Assembly: GCA_947632005.1 (NCBI GenBank)
Contig: CANRNU010000018.1
Coordinates: forward strand, 1-45,067
Source of the DNA: an uncultured Oscillospiraceae bacterium
GTDB taxonomy: Bacteria > Bacillota > Clostridia > Oscillospirales > Oscillospiraceae
Direction of reading: 5' to 3'
Length of the DNA stretch: 45,067 nucleotides
Positions 7,531 through 14,752 of the stretch are shown here, piece after piece. The notes under the pieces are model-generated. The model was given only the letters and a program-made list of their open reading frames with translations, ran no database searches and was not told the origin of the DNA. Made by a program: the position numbers and the translations under genes. Every line of letters starts with the position of its first letter. Position 1 is the stretch's first letter.

Positions 7531-7551
7531 TGGAAGTGGAGGAAGGCGCCG

Positions 7552-8940
7552 TCAATTGTTTTGATGGGCGGCCTTCTGCCGGGAGGCACGGACCTGCTTT
7601 ACCGCGTTCATCCGAAAGGTACGGGGCGGTTTTCTGGTCCCCGGCTCGCTCCTTTCCTGTTCCACGGCCTCCAGCTTGCGCTTGCGGCGGTTGACCACGT
7701 CCTCGTGCATGGGCTGGATATCGCCGGCGGCCTGCAGGGCCATCTTGGTCATCAGCGGACCCACCAGCTCATAGATGAGCACTGCAAAGAGGGTGATGTT
7801 GCGGATGAGGGCGCCCTCTTCCCCCAGCTGCATGGCGGTGGTGCACATGCCCAGGGCCACGCCGGCCTGGGGCAGGAGCGTGATGCCCAGATATTTGCAG
7901 ATCTCCGGGGAGCAGTGGGTGGCCTTGGCGGAGATGCGGGCGCCGATGTACTTGCCCGCAGACCGGAACAGGATATAGACCACGCCGATCAGTACGATGA
8001 TGCCGGAGGAGAACACGCCCAGGTCCAGCTCCGCGCCGCACAGCACGAAAAACAGGGCCAGCAGGGGGGACGACCACTTGTCCGCCAGATACATCAGGTC
8101 GCCGGACAGGGGGCAGCAGTTGCAGAACACCGTGCCCAGCATCATGCAGACCAGCAGGGAGGAGAAGCCCACGGTGACGGGGCCGATCCTGAACTCCGCC
8201 ATGGACAGGGCCACGGTCAGGAACACGAAGGCGATGGTCATGTTCAGCCGGTTGGTGTTGGAGTTGAAGAGCTTTTCGAGCTGGGTCAGGACCCAGCCCA
8301 TGAGCGTGCCCAGGGCCAGGGAGGCTATGATCTCTACCAGGGGGTTGACCAGGATGGAGACCATGTCCAGGTTGCCGAGCACCAGGGTCTTGGCGATGCC
8401 GAAGCTGACGGCAAAGACCACCAGGCCCACCGCGTCGTCCAGCGCCACGATGGGCAGCAGCAGACTGGTGAGGGGGCCCTTGGCCTTGAACTCTCGGACC
8501 ACCATCAGGGTGGCGGCGGGAGCGGTGGCGGTGGCGATGGCGCCCAGGGTGAGGGCCTGGGCCACGGACAGCACGTCGGGCCGCAGCAGGTGGAACACAA
8601 ACAGCGCCGCGTCCACGAATGCCGTGGCTACCAGCGCCTGGAAGATGCCCACCACGGTGGCCTGCCGGCCAATGGCCTTCAGGTCCTTGACCCGGAACTC
8701 GCTGCCGATGGAAAAGGCGATGAAGCCCAGGGCGATGTCCGAGGCGAGCTCCAGTGCTTCCACCTCGTCAAAGCTGTGGAAGCCCACATGGTCCAGGCCC
8801 AGCGCGCCCAGAAAGTACGGGCCGATCAGTACGCCGGAGACAAGATACGCGGTCACGGCGGGCAGCTTTGCCAGCCGGGACAGGCGGGTCATCATCAGTC
8901 CCGCCAGGATTGCGATCGAAACAGAGAGAAGGGTGTCCAT
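7552..8940 (-). CDS. Cation:proton antiporter, CPA2/Kef type
   Basis: The 462-residue protein has about 12 hydrophobic segments starting MDTLLSVSIAILAGLMM. It shows the CPA2 pattern PAVTAYLVSGVLIGP, GFIAFSIGSEF, ATATAPAATLMVV and LLPIVALDDAVGLVVFA, the last holding the conserved Asp pair of the ion-binding site. A basic cytoplasmic tail of about 60 residues follows the last helix, with no RCK/TrkA-N domain, so it is not a full KefB/C. It should exchange Na+ or K+ for H+ at the plasma membrane. It is a single gene with its own promoter (8987-9015). The ion selectivity cannot be told. Confidence 0.9.
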   Translation of the reverse strand: MDTLLSVSIAILAGLMMTRLSRLAKLPAVTAYLVSGVLIGPYFLGALGLDHVGFHSFDEVEALELASDIALGFIAFSIGSEFRVKDLKAIGRQATVVGIFQALVATAFVDAALFVFHLLRPDVLSVAQALTLGAIATATAPAATLMVVREFKAKGPLTSLLLPIVALDDAVGLVVFAVSFGIAKTLVLGNLDMVSILVNPLVEIIASLALGTLMGWVLTQLEKLFNSNTNRLNMTIAFVFLTVALSMAEFRIGPVTVGFSSLLVCMMLGTVFCNCCPLSGDLMYLADKWSSPLLALFFVLCGAELDLGVFSSGIIVLIGVVYILFRSAGKYIGARISAKATHCSPEICKYLGITLLPQAGVALGMCTTAMQLGEEGALIRNITLFAVLIYELVGPLMTKMALQAAGDIQPMHEDVVNRRKRKLEAVEQERSEPGTRKPPRTFRMNAVKQVRASRQKAAHQNN

Positions 8941-8986
8941 GCGATTACCTGATTTCCGAATGATCTATGCTCTCGCACAAATCCGC

Positions 8987-9015
8987 ATTATACTGTGTTC
9001 AGGTAGGGAAATCAA
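8987..9015 (-). promoter_or_regulatory. Sigma-A promoter of the antiporter gene
   Basis: On the minus strand TTGATT (9010-9015), 17 bp, TATAAT (8987-8992), about 47 bp upstream of the antiporter ATG. Confidence 0.75.
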
Positions 9016-9063
9016 GAAGCATTTTTAATAAATATCGTATTTTCCATAAGACGGATTTCGTCA

Positions 9064-9094
9064 TAAAAATGGCTGTCTGTGCGCTCACAGACAG
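9064..9094 (-). terminator. Terminator overlapping the EFR1 stop codon
   Basis: An 8-bp stem (9073-9080 with 9087-9094) and 6-nt loop, followed on the minus strand by CCATTTTTA. The EFR1 stop codon (9085-9087) lies in the loop/stem edge. Confidence 0.65.
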
Positions 9095-9903
9095 AACGCC
9101 GACGGGACCGGCCCCGAACAGGTCCGCAGCAGCATCTCCCGGTGGGAGAGGAAGGCCGGATCGGTGAACCGGCGGGCGCCCGCGGGGCATTTCCGGATGC
9201 ATGCCTGACACTTGATGCAGATGCCCCGGGTCTCGCTGGGCGCCTCCGGCGGGATGGAGCCCATGGGACAGGCCGCCGCGCAGATGCCGCAGCGGGTACA
9301 CAGGGCGGCGTCCGTCTCCGGCAGGGCTTTCAGGAACCGGGCCGGCTGTCCGTCTGTGCCCAGGGGCGTGTAATAGGGCCCCGGCGGGTCGCTGCCCGGG
9401 ATGGCAGGGCCGGCCAGGCAGCCGGAACGGACCTTCTCCGCCGCCCGGCGGGCGAAGGCCCGGAGCTCCTCCAGGTCGGCTGCATCCGGTCTTCCGGCGG
9501 CCAGAGCCTGGGCGAAGCTGTGCTGGGAGACCACCGCCGCAGCCGCCGGGACGGCGAAGCCGTTTGCCCGGAGGATGCCGGCCAGCTCCGTCAGGGCGTC
9601 GCCAAAACTCCGGTTGCCGAAGCTGACCGCGGCGATGGCCGCCGCGCCGTTTCCCCGGAGGATGCGGGCCAGGTCCGGCGCCAGCTTGTTGGGCACCCGC
9701 CCGGCGTAGACCGGCGTGCCCACCACCGCCAGATCCCCGGGACCGAAGACATATTCCCTCGTCCGGGCCGCCGGCGGCGTCAGGTCGACGGTCGGCCCGG
9801 CGGGCACGCCCAGGGCGTCCGCCGCGGCCTCCGCGACGGTCCGGACGATCTTTTCCACATTGCCGCAGGGACTGAACCAGACGGCACATACCCGCTCGAC
9901 CAT
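9085..9903 (-). CDS. EFR1-family flavodoxin-ferredoxin fusion
   Basis: The 272-residue protein joins a flavodoxin-like FMN domain (residues 1-160; start VCAVWFSPCGNVEKIV, then VVGTPVYAGRVPNKLAP) to a C-terminal 2[4Fe-4S] ferredoxin domain with CTRCGICAAACP and CIKCQACIRKCP. All eight cluster Cys are present. These proteins are expected to pass electrons between FMN and ferredoxin-type partners in the cytoplasm of anaerobes; the physiological partner is unknown. GGGGAGGCGCGGAAC precedes the ATG and forms one arm of a perfect inverted repeat (9910-9957). It follows the VWA gene by 71 bp and has its own -10 box. Confidence 0.88.
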   Translation of the reverse strand: MVERVCAVWFSPCGNVEKIVRTVAEAAADALGVPAGPTVDLTPPAARTREYVFGPGDLAVVGTPVYAGRVPNKLAPDLARILRGNGAAAIAAVSFGNRSFGDALTELAGILRANGFAVPAAAAVVSQHSFAQALAAGRPDAADLEELRAFARRAAEKVRSGCLAGPAIPGSDPPGPYYTPLGTDGQPARFLKALPETDAALCTRCGICAAACPMGSIPPEAPSETRGICIKCQACIRKCPAGARRFTDPAFLSHREMLLRTCSGPVPSAFCL

Positions 9904-9909
9904 GTTCCG

Positions 9910-9964
9910 CGCCTCCCCGCTCGTTCTTGTCAGAGATTATACCACGGCGGGGAGGCGGGCACAA
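9910..9964 (-). promoter_or_regulatory. EFR1 promoter inside an SD-occluding inverted repeat
   Basis: On the minus strand TTGTGC (9959-9964), 17 bp and TATAAT (9936-9941) make a promoter. A perfect 11-bp inverted repeat pairs 9947-9957 (CGCCTCCCCGC on the minus strand) with 9910-9920, which holds the GGGGAGG ribosome-binding site. The -10 box lies in the 26-nt loop. A transcript begun here starts near 9929 and lacks the upstream arm; a read-through transcript from the VWA gene would contain both arms and hide the ribosome-binding site. Confidence 0.6.
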
Positions 9965-9974
9965 GGCACGGCCA

Positions 9975-10622
9975 TTACTTCCGGGACCGCCGGTTGTCCT
10001 TTTTGATGGCGTCGGCCCAATTGGCGGCCAGAGGCGCGTGGGAGCGGATGTTGCCCACGGCGTTGGAGACGGTGTCGTACAGCACGCCGGTGCCCTGGCT
10101 GTCGGCGGTGTAATCGACGGCCCGGTCCGCGCCGATGCCGAAGCGGGCGGCGGTGCTGACCGCGTCGATGTTGGCGGCCAAAAACAGGAATTCCCAGCCG
10201 TACTTCTCCTTCTCATGGGCGATCATGGCCTTTACCTTGTCGCTGGAATAGATGTGGCTGGCGTTCTCCATGCCGTCGGTGGTGATGACGAACACCGTGT
10301 GCTCGGGCACGTCCTCGGGACGGGCGTACCGGTGGATGTTCACGATGTGATGGATGGCCCCGCCGATGGCGTCCATGAGGGCGGTGCAGCCGCCCACATA
10401 ATAGTCCTTGTCGGTCATGGGCTTCACATCCTCCAGCTTTACCCGGTCGTGGAGCACCCGGCAGTCATTGTCGAACAGCACCGTGGACACATAGGCCCGG
10501 CCGGGCTCCTTGCGCTGCTTCTCGATCAAGGCGTTGAACCCCCCGATGGTGTCTGCCTCCAGTCCCGCCATGGAGCCGCTCCGGTCCAGAATGAATACCA
10601 TTTCCGTGATGTCGTTTTTCAT
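9975..10622 (-). CDS. VWA-domain protein
   Basis: The start at 10622 (MKNDITEMVFILDRSGSM) has AGGAGG 8 bp upstream; a longer frame to 10658 lacks one. The 215-residue protein is essentially a lone von Willebrand A domain. The MIDAS metal site is complete: DRSGS at residues 13-17, the Thr in GGCTALMDAIGG and the Asp in VITTDGMENAS. No signal peptide or membrane segment is present, so it is cytoplasmic. Stand-alone VWA proteins act as metal-dependent interaction modules. It lies between the macro-domain gene and EFR1 on the same strand, and its ribosome-binding site is buried in a 19-bp inverted repeat. The partner is unknown. Confidence 0.88.
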   Translation of the reverse strand: MKNDITEMVFILDRSGSMAGLEADTIGGFNALIEKQRKEPGRAYVSTVLFDNDCRVLHDRVKLEDVKPMTDKDYYVGGCTALMDAIGGAIHHIVNIHRYARPEDVPEHTVFVITTDGMENASHIYSSDKVKAMIAHEKEKYGWEFLFLAANIDAVSTAARFGIGADRAVDYTADSQGTGVLYDTVSNAVGNIRSHAPLAANWADAIKKDNRRSRK

Positions 10623-10625
10623 GAT

Positions 10626-10674
10626 GAAAACCTCCTGTACTGTGTTTTTGATGGTCACAGTATAGGAGGTTTTC
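10626..10674 (-). promoter_or_regulatory. 19-bp inverted repeat occluding the VWA ribosome-binding site
   Basis: Arms 10626-10644 and 10656-10674 are complementary at 18 of 19 positions around an 11-nt loop. On the minus strand the downstream arm contains AGGAGGTTTTC, the ribosome-binding site, 3 bp before the ATG; the upstream arm contains its complement GAAAACCTCC and a TATACT -10-like box (10659-10664). No good -35 is visible. It may be an RNA hairpin controlling translation or a DNA operator. Confidence 0.7.
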
Positions 10675-10779
10675 GGACAGTCGTGGTCGCTTGGGAAGCG
10701 ACAAATCGTCGGAGCGGCGTCCGCTCAGCTTCGCCGCCGGCAAGCCGGCAGCATCCGCCCGCTCCCGCGCTCCTCCTCT

Positions 10780-10807
10780 CCCCAAAAGGCAAGCGTGCCT
10801 TTTGGGG
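10780..10807. repeat. Hairpin related to the 106-bp tandem repeat
   Basis: A perfect 12-bp stem (10780-10791 with 10796-10807; arm CCCCAAAAGGCA) between the VWA and macro genes. Apart from one arm base and the loop it is the same hairpin found inside the tandem repeats at 13662-13689 and 13768-13795, including the following GGGGAGA on the minus strand. No U tract follows, so it is not a standard terminator. Confidence 0.65.
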
Positions 10808-10824
10808 ACCCGGTTGAGGGATTA

Positions 10825-11928
10825 TCAGGCGCCCAGGAGGCTCTGGTCGAAGGCGAAGAGGGTCTCGTTGATCTCGAAGATGTTGTAATTGCCCTTGCGG
10901 ATGAAGTACTCGATGATCACGTCGAACTTGCTGGCGGGGGAGAGGGCGTAGCCCGCCTTCGTGAGCATCTCCCGGGTCTCCGCCAGGGGCAGTTCCAGGG
11001 CGATGGCAAAGGCGATGGCCGTGGGCTTGCTGGGCTTGTAGTTCACGTCGCCGCGGATCTTGGAGAACAGCTTCCTGTCGATGTTGGCCTTTTTATAGCA
11101 CTGGGCGTCGGTCATGCCCTTCTCGTCGATCTTCCGCAGGAGCATCTGGGAGAAGCTCTCGTCGATGTGGGCCAGCATGTCCTCCAGGGAGTGGGTCTCA
11201 TCTTTCGCCGCCTTGGGGGCCTGGACGCCCATGGCCATGGCGGCCTGGGGCGCGGGAGACGCCGCGAAGCGGGCAGTGCTGCCAGAGAGATAGTTCTCGC
11301 TCTCGAAGCCGCCGGTGGGGGTGCTGAAATAGTCGTCCCACTGCTGCTGCATCCGCTGCATGCGCATCCGCTCCGAGCAGGCGTCGTAGTGGGTGTCCAC
11401 ATAGTGGTCGTCGATGTAGGCCCGCACGTCGGAAAACAGCTTTTTGCTGAGCAGGTAGCTGCCGGGGCTGAACACCAGCAGGTACACAGTCATGTCGTCG
11501 TCATTGTCCAGCAGGAAGGCGCTGATGGCGTCCACCGCCGTCCGCAGGGCTTTGTCCTTGGGGTAGCCGTACACCCCCGCGGAGATGAGGGGAAAGGCCA
11601 CGGTATGACAGCCGTGAGCCTTGGCCAGGGCCAGGGACTGGCGGTAGCAGCTGGTGAGCAGCCGGCGCTCTCCGTGCAGGCCGCCCCGCCACACCGGTCC
11701 CACGGTGTGGATGACGTACTGACAGGGCAGGTCATAACCCTTGGTGATCTTGGCCTGGCCCGTCTCGCAGCCGCCCAGGGTCCGGCATTCCTCCAGCAGC
11801 CCCGGTCCCGCGGCCTTGTGGATGGCCCCGTCCACGCCGCCGCCTCCCAGCAGGGAGTTTTTCGCCGCGTTCACGATGGCATCGCAGGGGAATTTCGTGA
11901 TGTCCTCCCGGATGATCTGTAAAGGCAT
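10825..11928 (-). CDS. Macro-domain protein with C-terminal DNA-binding-like domain
   Basis: The start at 11928 ([17 protein letters not shown]) has GGGGAGG upstream. Residues 1-170 form a MacroD/YmdB-type macro domain ([39 protein letters not shown]) that binds ADP-ribose. The usual NAAN motif reads NAAK, replacing a conserved substrate-proximal Asn, while the GVDG Asp is kept. After an Ala/Met-rich linker, about 110 C-terminal residues ([22 protein letters not shown], then [24 protein letters not shown]) resemble an XRE-like helix-turn-helix without a clear recognition consensus. It heads a minus-strand group with VWA and EFR1. ADP-ribose sensing or removal is the likely theme; the target is unknown. 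Confidence 0.85.
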   Translation of the reverse strand: MPLQIIREDITKFPCDAIVNAAKNSLLGGGGVDGAIHKAAGPGLLEECRTLGGCETGQAKITKGYDLPCQYVIHTVGPVWRGGLHGERRLLTSCYRQSLALAKAHGCHTVAFPLISAGVYGYPKDKALRTAVDAISAFLLDNDDDMTVYLLVFSPGSYLLSKKLFSDVRAYIDDHYVDTHYDACSERMRMQRMQQQWDDYFSTPTGGFESENYLSGSTARFAASPAPQAAMAMGVQAPKAAKDETHSLEDMLAHIDESFSQMLLRKIDEKGMTDAQCYKKANIDRKLFSKIRGDVNYKPSKPTAIAFAIALELPLAETREMLTKAGYALSPASKFDVIIEYFIRKGNYNIFEINETLFAFDQSLLGA

Positions 11929-11963
11929 GAAGACGCCTCCCCTCAAGAAATCATATTGCATCC

Positions 11964-11993
11964 ATTATAAACCGGCGGCGCGGCCTTTTGCAA
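11964..11993 (-). promoter_or_regulatory. Sigma-A promoter of the macro-domain gene
   Basis: On the minus strand TTGCAA (11988-11993), 18 bp, TATAAT (11964-11969), 36 bp before the ATG. Confidence 0.7.
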
Positions 11994-12035
11994 GCCTCGG
12001 GCCCCGGCGGGCGCCTGGAAAAAAGCGCCGGGCTA

Positions 12036-12064
12036 TGGAAAATGGCGGACAGATGCGCTATAAT
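12036..12064 (+). promoter_or_regulatory. Candidate promoter of pyk
   Basis: TGGAAA (12036-12041; 4 of 6 to consensus), 17 bp, perfect TATAAT (12059-12064), 34 bp before the ATG. Confidence 0.6.
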
Positions 12065-12098
12065 GGGAAAAACCGCGATCATCATGGAGGATATGGAT

Positions 12099-13532
12099 AT
12101 GAGGAGAACAAAGATCATCTGCACGCTGGGGCCCGCCGTAGACAGCGAGCCCATGATCCGGGGACTCATCCGCGCCGGGATGGACGCGGCCCGGTTCAAC
12201 TTTTCCCACGGTACCCATGAGGAACATCTGAAGCGGCTGCACCTTCTCAACTCCGTCCGGGACAGCATCAGCCGTCCCGTGGCCACGGTGCTGGATACCA
12301 AGGGGCCGGAGATCCGCATCCGCACCTTCGCCCAGTCCCCGGTGACCCTGGCGGAGGGGGAGCTGTTTACCCTGACCACGGAGGACGTGACGGGGGATGA
12401 GCACCGGGTGGCGGTCACCTATGAGAATTTGCACGAGGAGGTGTCTCCCGGCCAGGAGATCCTCATCGATGACGGCCTGGTGGCCATCCGGGTGGAGAAG
12501 ATCGAGGGACGGGAGATCGTCTGCCGGGTGGAAAACGGAGGGGAGCTGTCCAACCACAAGTCCATCAACATCCCCGGCGCCAACATCCACCTGCCCGCCG
12601 TCACGGACAAGGACATCGAGGACATCCGCTTCGGGGTGGAGAACGATTTCGACTTCATCGCCGCCTCCTTCGTCCGCAAGGCCAGCGACGTCCAGGCCAT
12701 CCGCCAGGTGCTGCATGAGTGCGGCGGCGACGGCGTGCGCATCATTGCCAAGATCGAGAACCAGGAGGGCGTGGACAACATGGAGGAGATCATCATGGCC
12801 GCCGACGGCGTCATGGTGGCACGGGGCGACCTGGGCGTGGAGATCCCCGCCGCCCGGGTGCCCATCATCCAGAAGAAGATGATCGACAAGTGCCTGCTGG
12901 AGAGCAAACCCGTCATCACCGCCACGCAGATGCTGGACTCCATGATCCGCAACCCCCGGCCCACCCGGGCGGAAGTCTCCGACGTGGCCAACGCCGTGTT
13001 CGACGGCACCAGCTGCGTCATGCTCTCCGGAGAGACCGCCAGCGGAAAATATCCCATTGAGGCCCTCACCGCCATGAACGACATCGTGGTGGAAGCGGAG
13101 GCCGCCGCGGGGTATTGGCGGGAATTTGCGGAATTCGAGAAGGTGGCCGCCCCCAGCATCAGCGACGCCATCACCCATACCAGCGCCCTCACCGCCAAGG
13201 ACTTGGGGGCCGCGGCCATCCTGACGGCCACCGCCTCCGGCGGCACAGCCCGGATGATCGCCCGGTTCCGGCCTGCCTGCCCCATCGTGGCTCTGACCAT
13301 GCACGAGCGGGTCCGCCGGCAGCTGGCCCTGTGCTGGGGCACCATCCCGGTGCTTACCGGCCAGGTCACCAGCACCGACCGGATCATGGCCATGGCCTGT
13401 GAGGTGGCTTTGAAGGAGCGGCTGGTCCAGGTGGGCGATACGGTGGTCATCACCGCCGGGGTCCCCCTGGGCGCCACGGGCCACACCAACCTCCTGAAGG
13501 CCCACGTCATCGAGGAAGACGATCTGCTGTAA
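12099..13532 (+). CDS. pyk: Pyruvate kinase
   Basis: The product converts phosphoenolpyruvate and ADP to pyruvate and ATP, the last step of glycolysis. Visible motifs are RRTKIICTLGPA at the start, AGMDAARFNFSHGTHEEH, DTKGPEIR, the signature IIAKIENQEGVDNMEEI with the catalytic Lys, and RGDLGVEIP; the C-terminal allosteric domain follows (TATASGGTARMIARFRP). The start at 12099 is chosen because GGAGG lies 8 bp upstream. The ATG six bases earlier is too close to it, and the longer frame back to 11988 would run through the promoter. The length, 477 residues, is normal and lacks the extra PEP-utiliser C-domain of Bacillus enzymes. Confidence 0.96.
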   Translation: MRRTKIICTLGPAVDSEPMIRGLIRAGMDAARFNFSHGTHEEHLKRLHLLNSVRDSISRPVATVLDTKGPEIRIRTFAQSPVTLAEGELFTLTTEDVTGDEHRVAVTYENLHEEVSPGQEILIDDGLVAIRVEKIEGREIVCRVENGGELSNHKSINIPGANIHLPAVTDKDIEDIRFGVENDFDFIAASFVRKASDVQAIRQVLHECGGDGVRIIAKIENQEGVDNMEEIIMAADGVMVARGDLGVEIPAARVPIIQKKMIDKCLLESKPVITATQMLDSMIRNPRPTRAEVSDVANAVFDGTSCVMLSGETASGKYPIEALTAMNDIVVEAEAAAGYWREFAEFEKVAAPSISDAITHTSALTAKDLGAAAILTATASGGTARMIARFRPACPIVALTMHERVRRQLALCWGTIPVLTGQVTSTDRIMAMACEVALKERLVQVGDTVVITAGVPLGATGHTNLLKAHVIEEDDLL

Positions 13533-13549
13533 TTAGTTTACATAATTTA

Positions 13550-13580
13550 TCCGCCGCGGACATGTCCGCGGCGGAATTTT
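13550..13580 (+). terminator. Terminator after pyk
   Basis: A 26-bp perfect palindrome (13550-13575) followed by ATTTT, 18 bp after the stop codon. Confidence 0.85.
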
Positions 13581-13586
13581 GCTATG

Positions 13587-13866
13587 AGGAAGAAAAGCCT
13601 TGACCGATGAAGTGGATCCTGTTTACAGGAGCCATGAATCTTCAAGGCTGTACCATGGGGTCTCCAAAAGGCTTGCCAGCCTTTTGGGGAGAAGGAAGAA
13701 AAGCCTTGACCGGTGGGGTGGATCCTGTTTACAGGAACCACGAATCTTCAAGGGTGTATCATGGGGTCCCCAAAAGGCTCGCCAGCCTTTTGGGGAGAAG
13801 GAAGAAAAGCCTTGACCGATGAGGTGGATCCTGTTTACAGGAGCCACGAATCTTCAAGGCTTTTCT
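13587..13866. repeat. Tandem structured repeat, 106-bp period, 2.6 copies
   Basis: Copies start at 13587, 13693 and 13799; the third is cut at 13866. Each unit holds two structures. One is a nested fold with outer arms GAAAAGCCTTGA/TCAAGGCTTTTC (perfect in copy 3, 13804-13815 with 13854-13865) around an inner GTGG-CCTGT/ACAGG-CCAC stem (13824-13847). The other is a 12-bp hairpin CCCCAAAAGGCT/AGCCTTTTGGGG (13768-13795 in copy 2). The period is not a multiple of three, so overlapping short frames are not a repeated protein. It lies between the convergent pyk and anti-sigma genes; on the minus strand the copy-3 fold ends in a T-rich stretch and may terminate the anti-sigma transcript. Confidence 0.85.
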
Positions 13867-13870
13867 GACG

Positions 13871-14752
13871 TTATTCCGGCAGCGCCGGGGCGTCGGTGGT
13901 GATGAGACCGTGCAGGTCCGCCAGGGTGCCCGGGGAGCGGATCACGTCTGTGGAGGGCTCCTCCCACCAGACTAGCGCGCCGCTGTCCGGGTCGGTGGCA
14001 AAGGCATAGGTCCTGTGCTGATATTCCACCTTGAGAAGGTATTCCCACTGCACGTCCGGCGGCCCACCCTTGTCCCAGCCCGCGTCGATGATGAGCTGGG
14101 CGAAGGCGGCGGTATTCTCCGGCGGGATGACGCCGATGCGGTTTCGGGCCGCATCGTAGACCGGCAGGGGCTCCGGGGCCGGCGTAGGCGTGAGGACAGC
14201 CGCGTCCTGGGTGCCGGCGTCTTCCGCGGGGGCTTCGACCGCGTCCTGGGCAGAGACCATCATGGGCTCGTCGGCGGCCTGCTCCTCTGCCTCCGCTGGG
14301 ACAGCCTCCGGAACGGCGGCCTCCGCCATGTCCATGGTGTCCATCGAGCGGGCCTCGGCGCTCTCCCCTGCGGCAGATCCCGCGCGTCCGCCCCGGATGA
14401 CGGCGGTGGCGGCGCCAGCCGCCAGCAGCACCAGGCACGCCGCCGCGCCCACGCGTATCCAGGGACTGAGGGGCCGGGCGGCTCTGCGGGGAGAGGCCGG
14501 GCTCCGGCGTCCGGACCGGCCGGGCTCCGCCTTCTCGTCAGCGATGCGCTCCATGACGCCCTTGGCCAGATCCCGGGGCGGCTCCGCCTGGTCCTCCCGC
14601 AGGACCTGCGTCATGCCCGTGAAGGCGGCGAACATCTGCCGGCATCTCCGGCAGGAGCTCACATGCTCCCGCAATGACGCCTGCTCCTCCGCCGTCAGGT
14701 CCTCGTCCAGCAGGCGGCTCATCAGCTCCTGATAGTATTCACATTCATGCAT
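13871..14752 (-). CDS. Anti-sigma factor with zinc-binding (zf-HC2) domain
   Basis: The 293-residue protein has an N-terminal cytoplasmic anti-sigma domain with the ZAS motif HVSSCRRC (His-x3-Cys-x2-Cys). One membrane helix follows (VGAAACLVLLAAGAATAVI, around residue 110), then an acidic Ala/Glu-rich linker and a C-terminal extracytoplasmic domain with aromatic residues (VQWEYLLKVEYQHRTYAFA). It should hold the ECF sigma at the membrane until an envelope signal releases it. Its ATG overlaps the end of the sigma gene by 8 bp, so the two are translationally coupled. The signal sensed by the outer domain is unknown. Confidence 0.9.
   Translation of the reverse strand: MHECEYYQELMSRLLDEDLTAEEQASLREHVSSCRRCRQMFAAFTGMTQVLREDQAEPPRDLAKGVMERIADEKAEPGRSGRRSPASPRRAARPLSPWIRVGAAACLVLLAAGAATAVIRGGRAGSAAGESAEARSMDTMDMAEAAVPEAVPAEAEEQAADEPMMVSAQDAVEAPAEDAGTQDAAVLTPTPAPEPLPVYDAARNRIGVIPPENTAAFAQLIIDAGWDKGGPPDVQWEYLLKVEYQHRTYAFATDPDSGALVWWEEPSTDVIRSPGTLADLHGLITTDAPALPE

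Noticed and set aside
10659-10687. Full sigma-A promoter within the VWA inverted repeat
   Set aside because: TATACT is acceptable, but no spacing gives a recognisable -35, so only a candidate -10 is noted.
11988-12098. N-terminal extension of pyruvate kinase
   Set aside because: The extra 37 codons run through the -10 box and have no family similarity; the start with a proper SD at 12099 fits.
13600-13847. Overlapping 64-74 codon frames in the 106-bp repeats
   Set aside because: The 106-bp period shifts frame each copy, so no repeated peptide can be maintained; the conserved feature is base pairing.
13587-13866. CRISPR array
   Set aside because: The whole 106-bp unit is repeated, not short repeats with unique spacers, and no cas genes are present.
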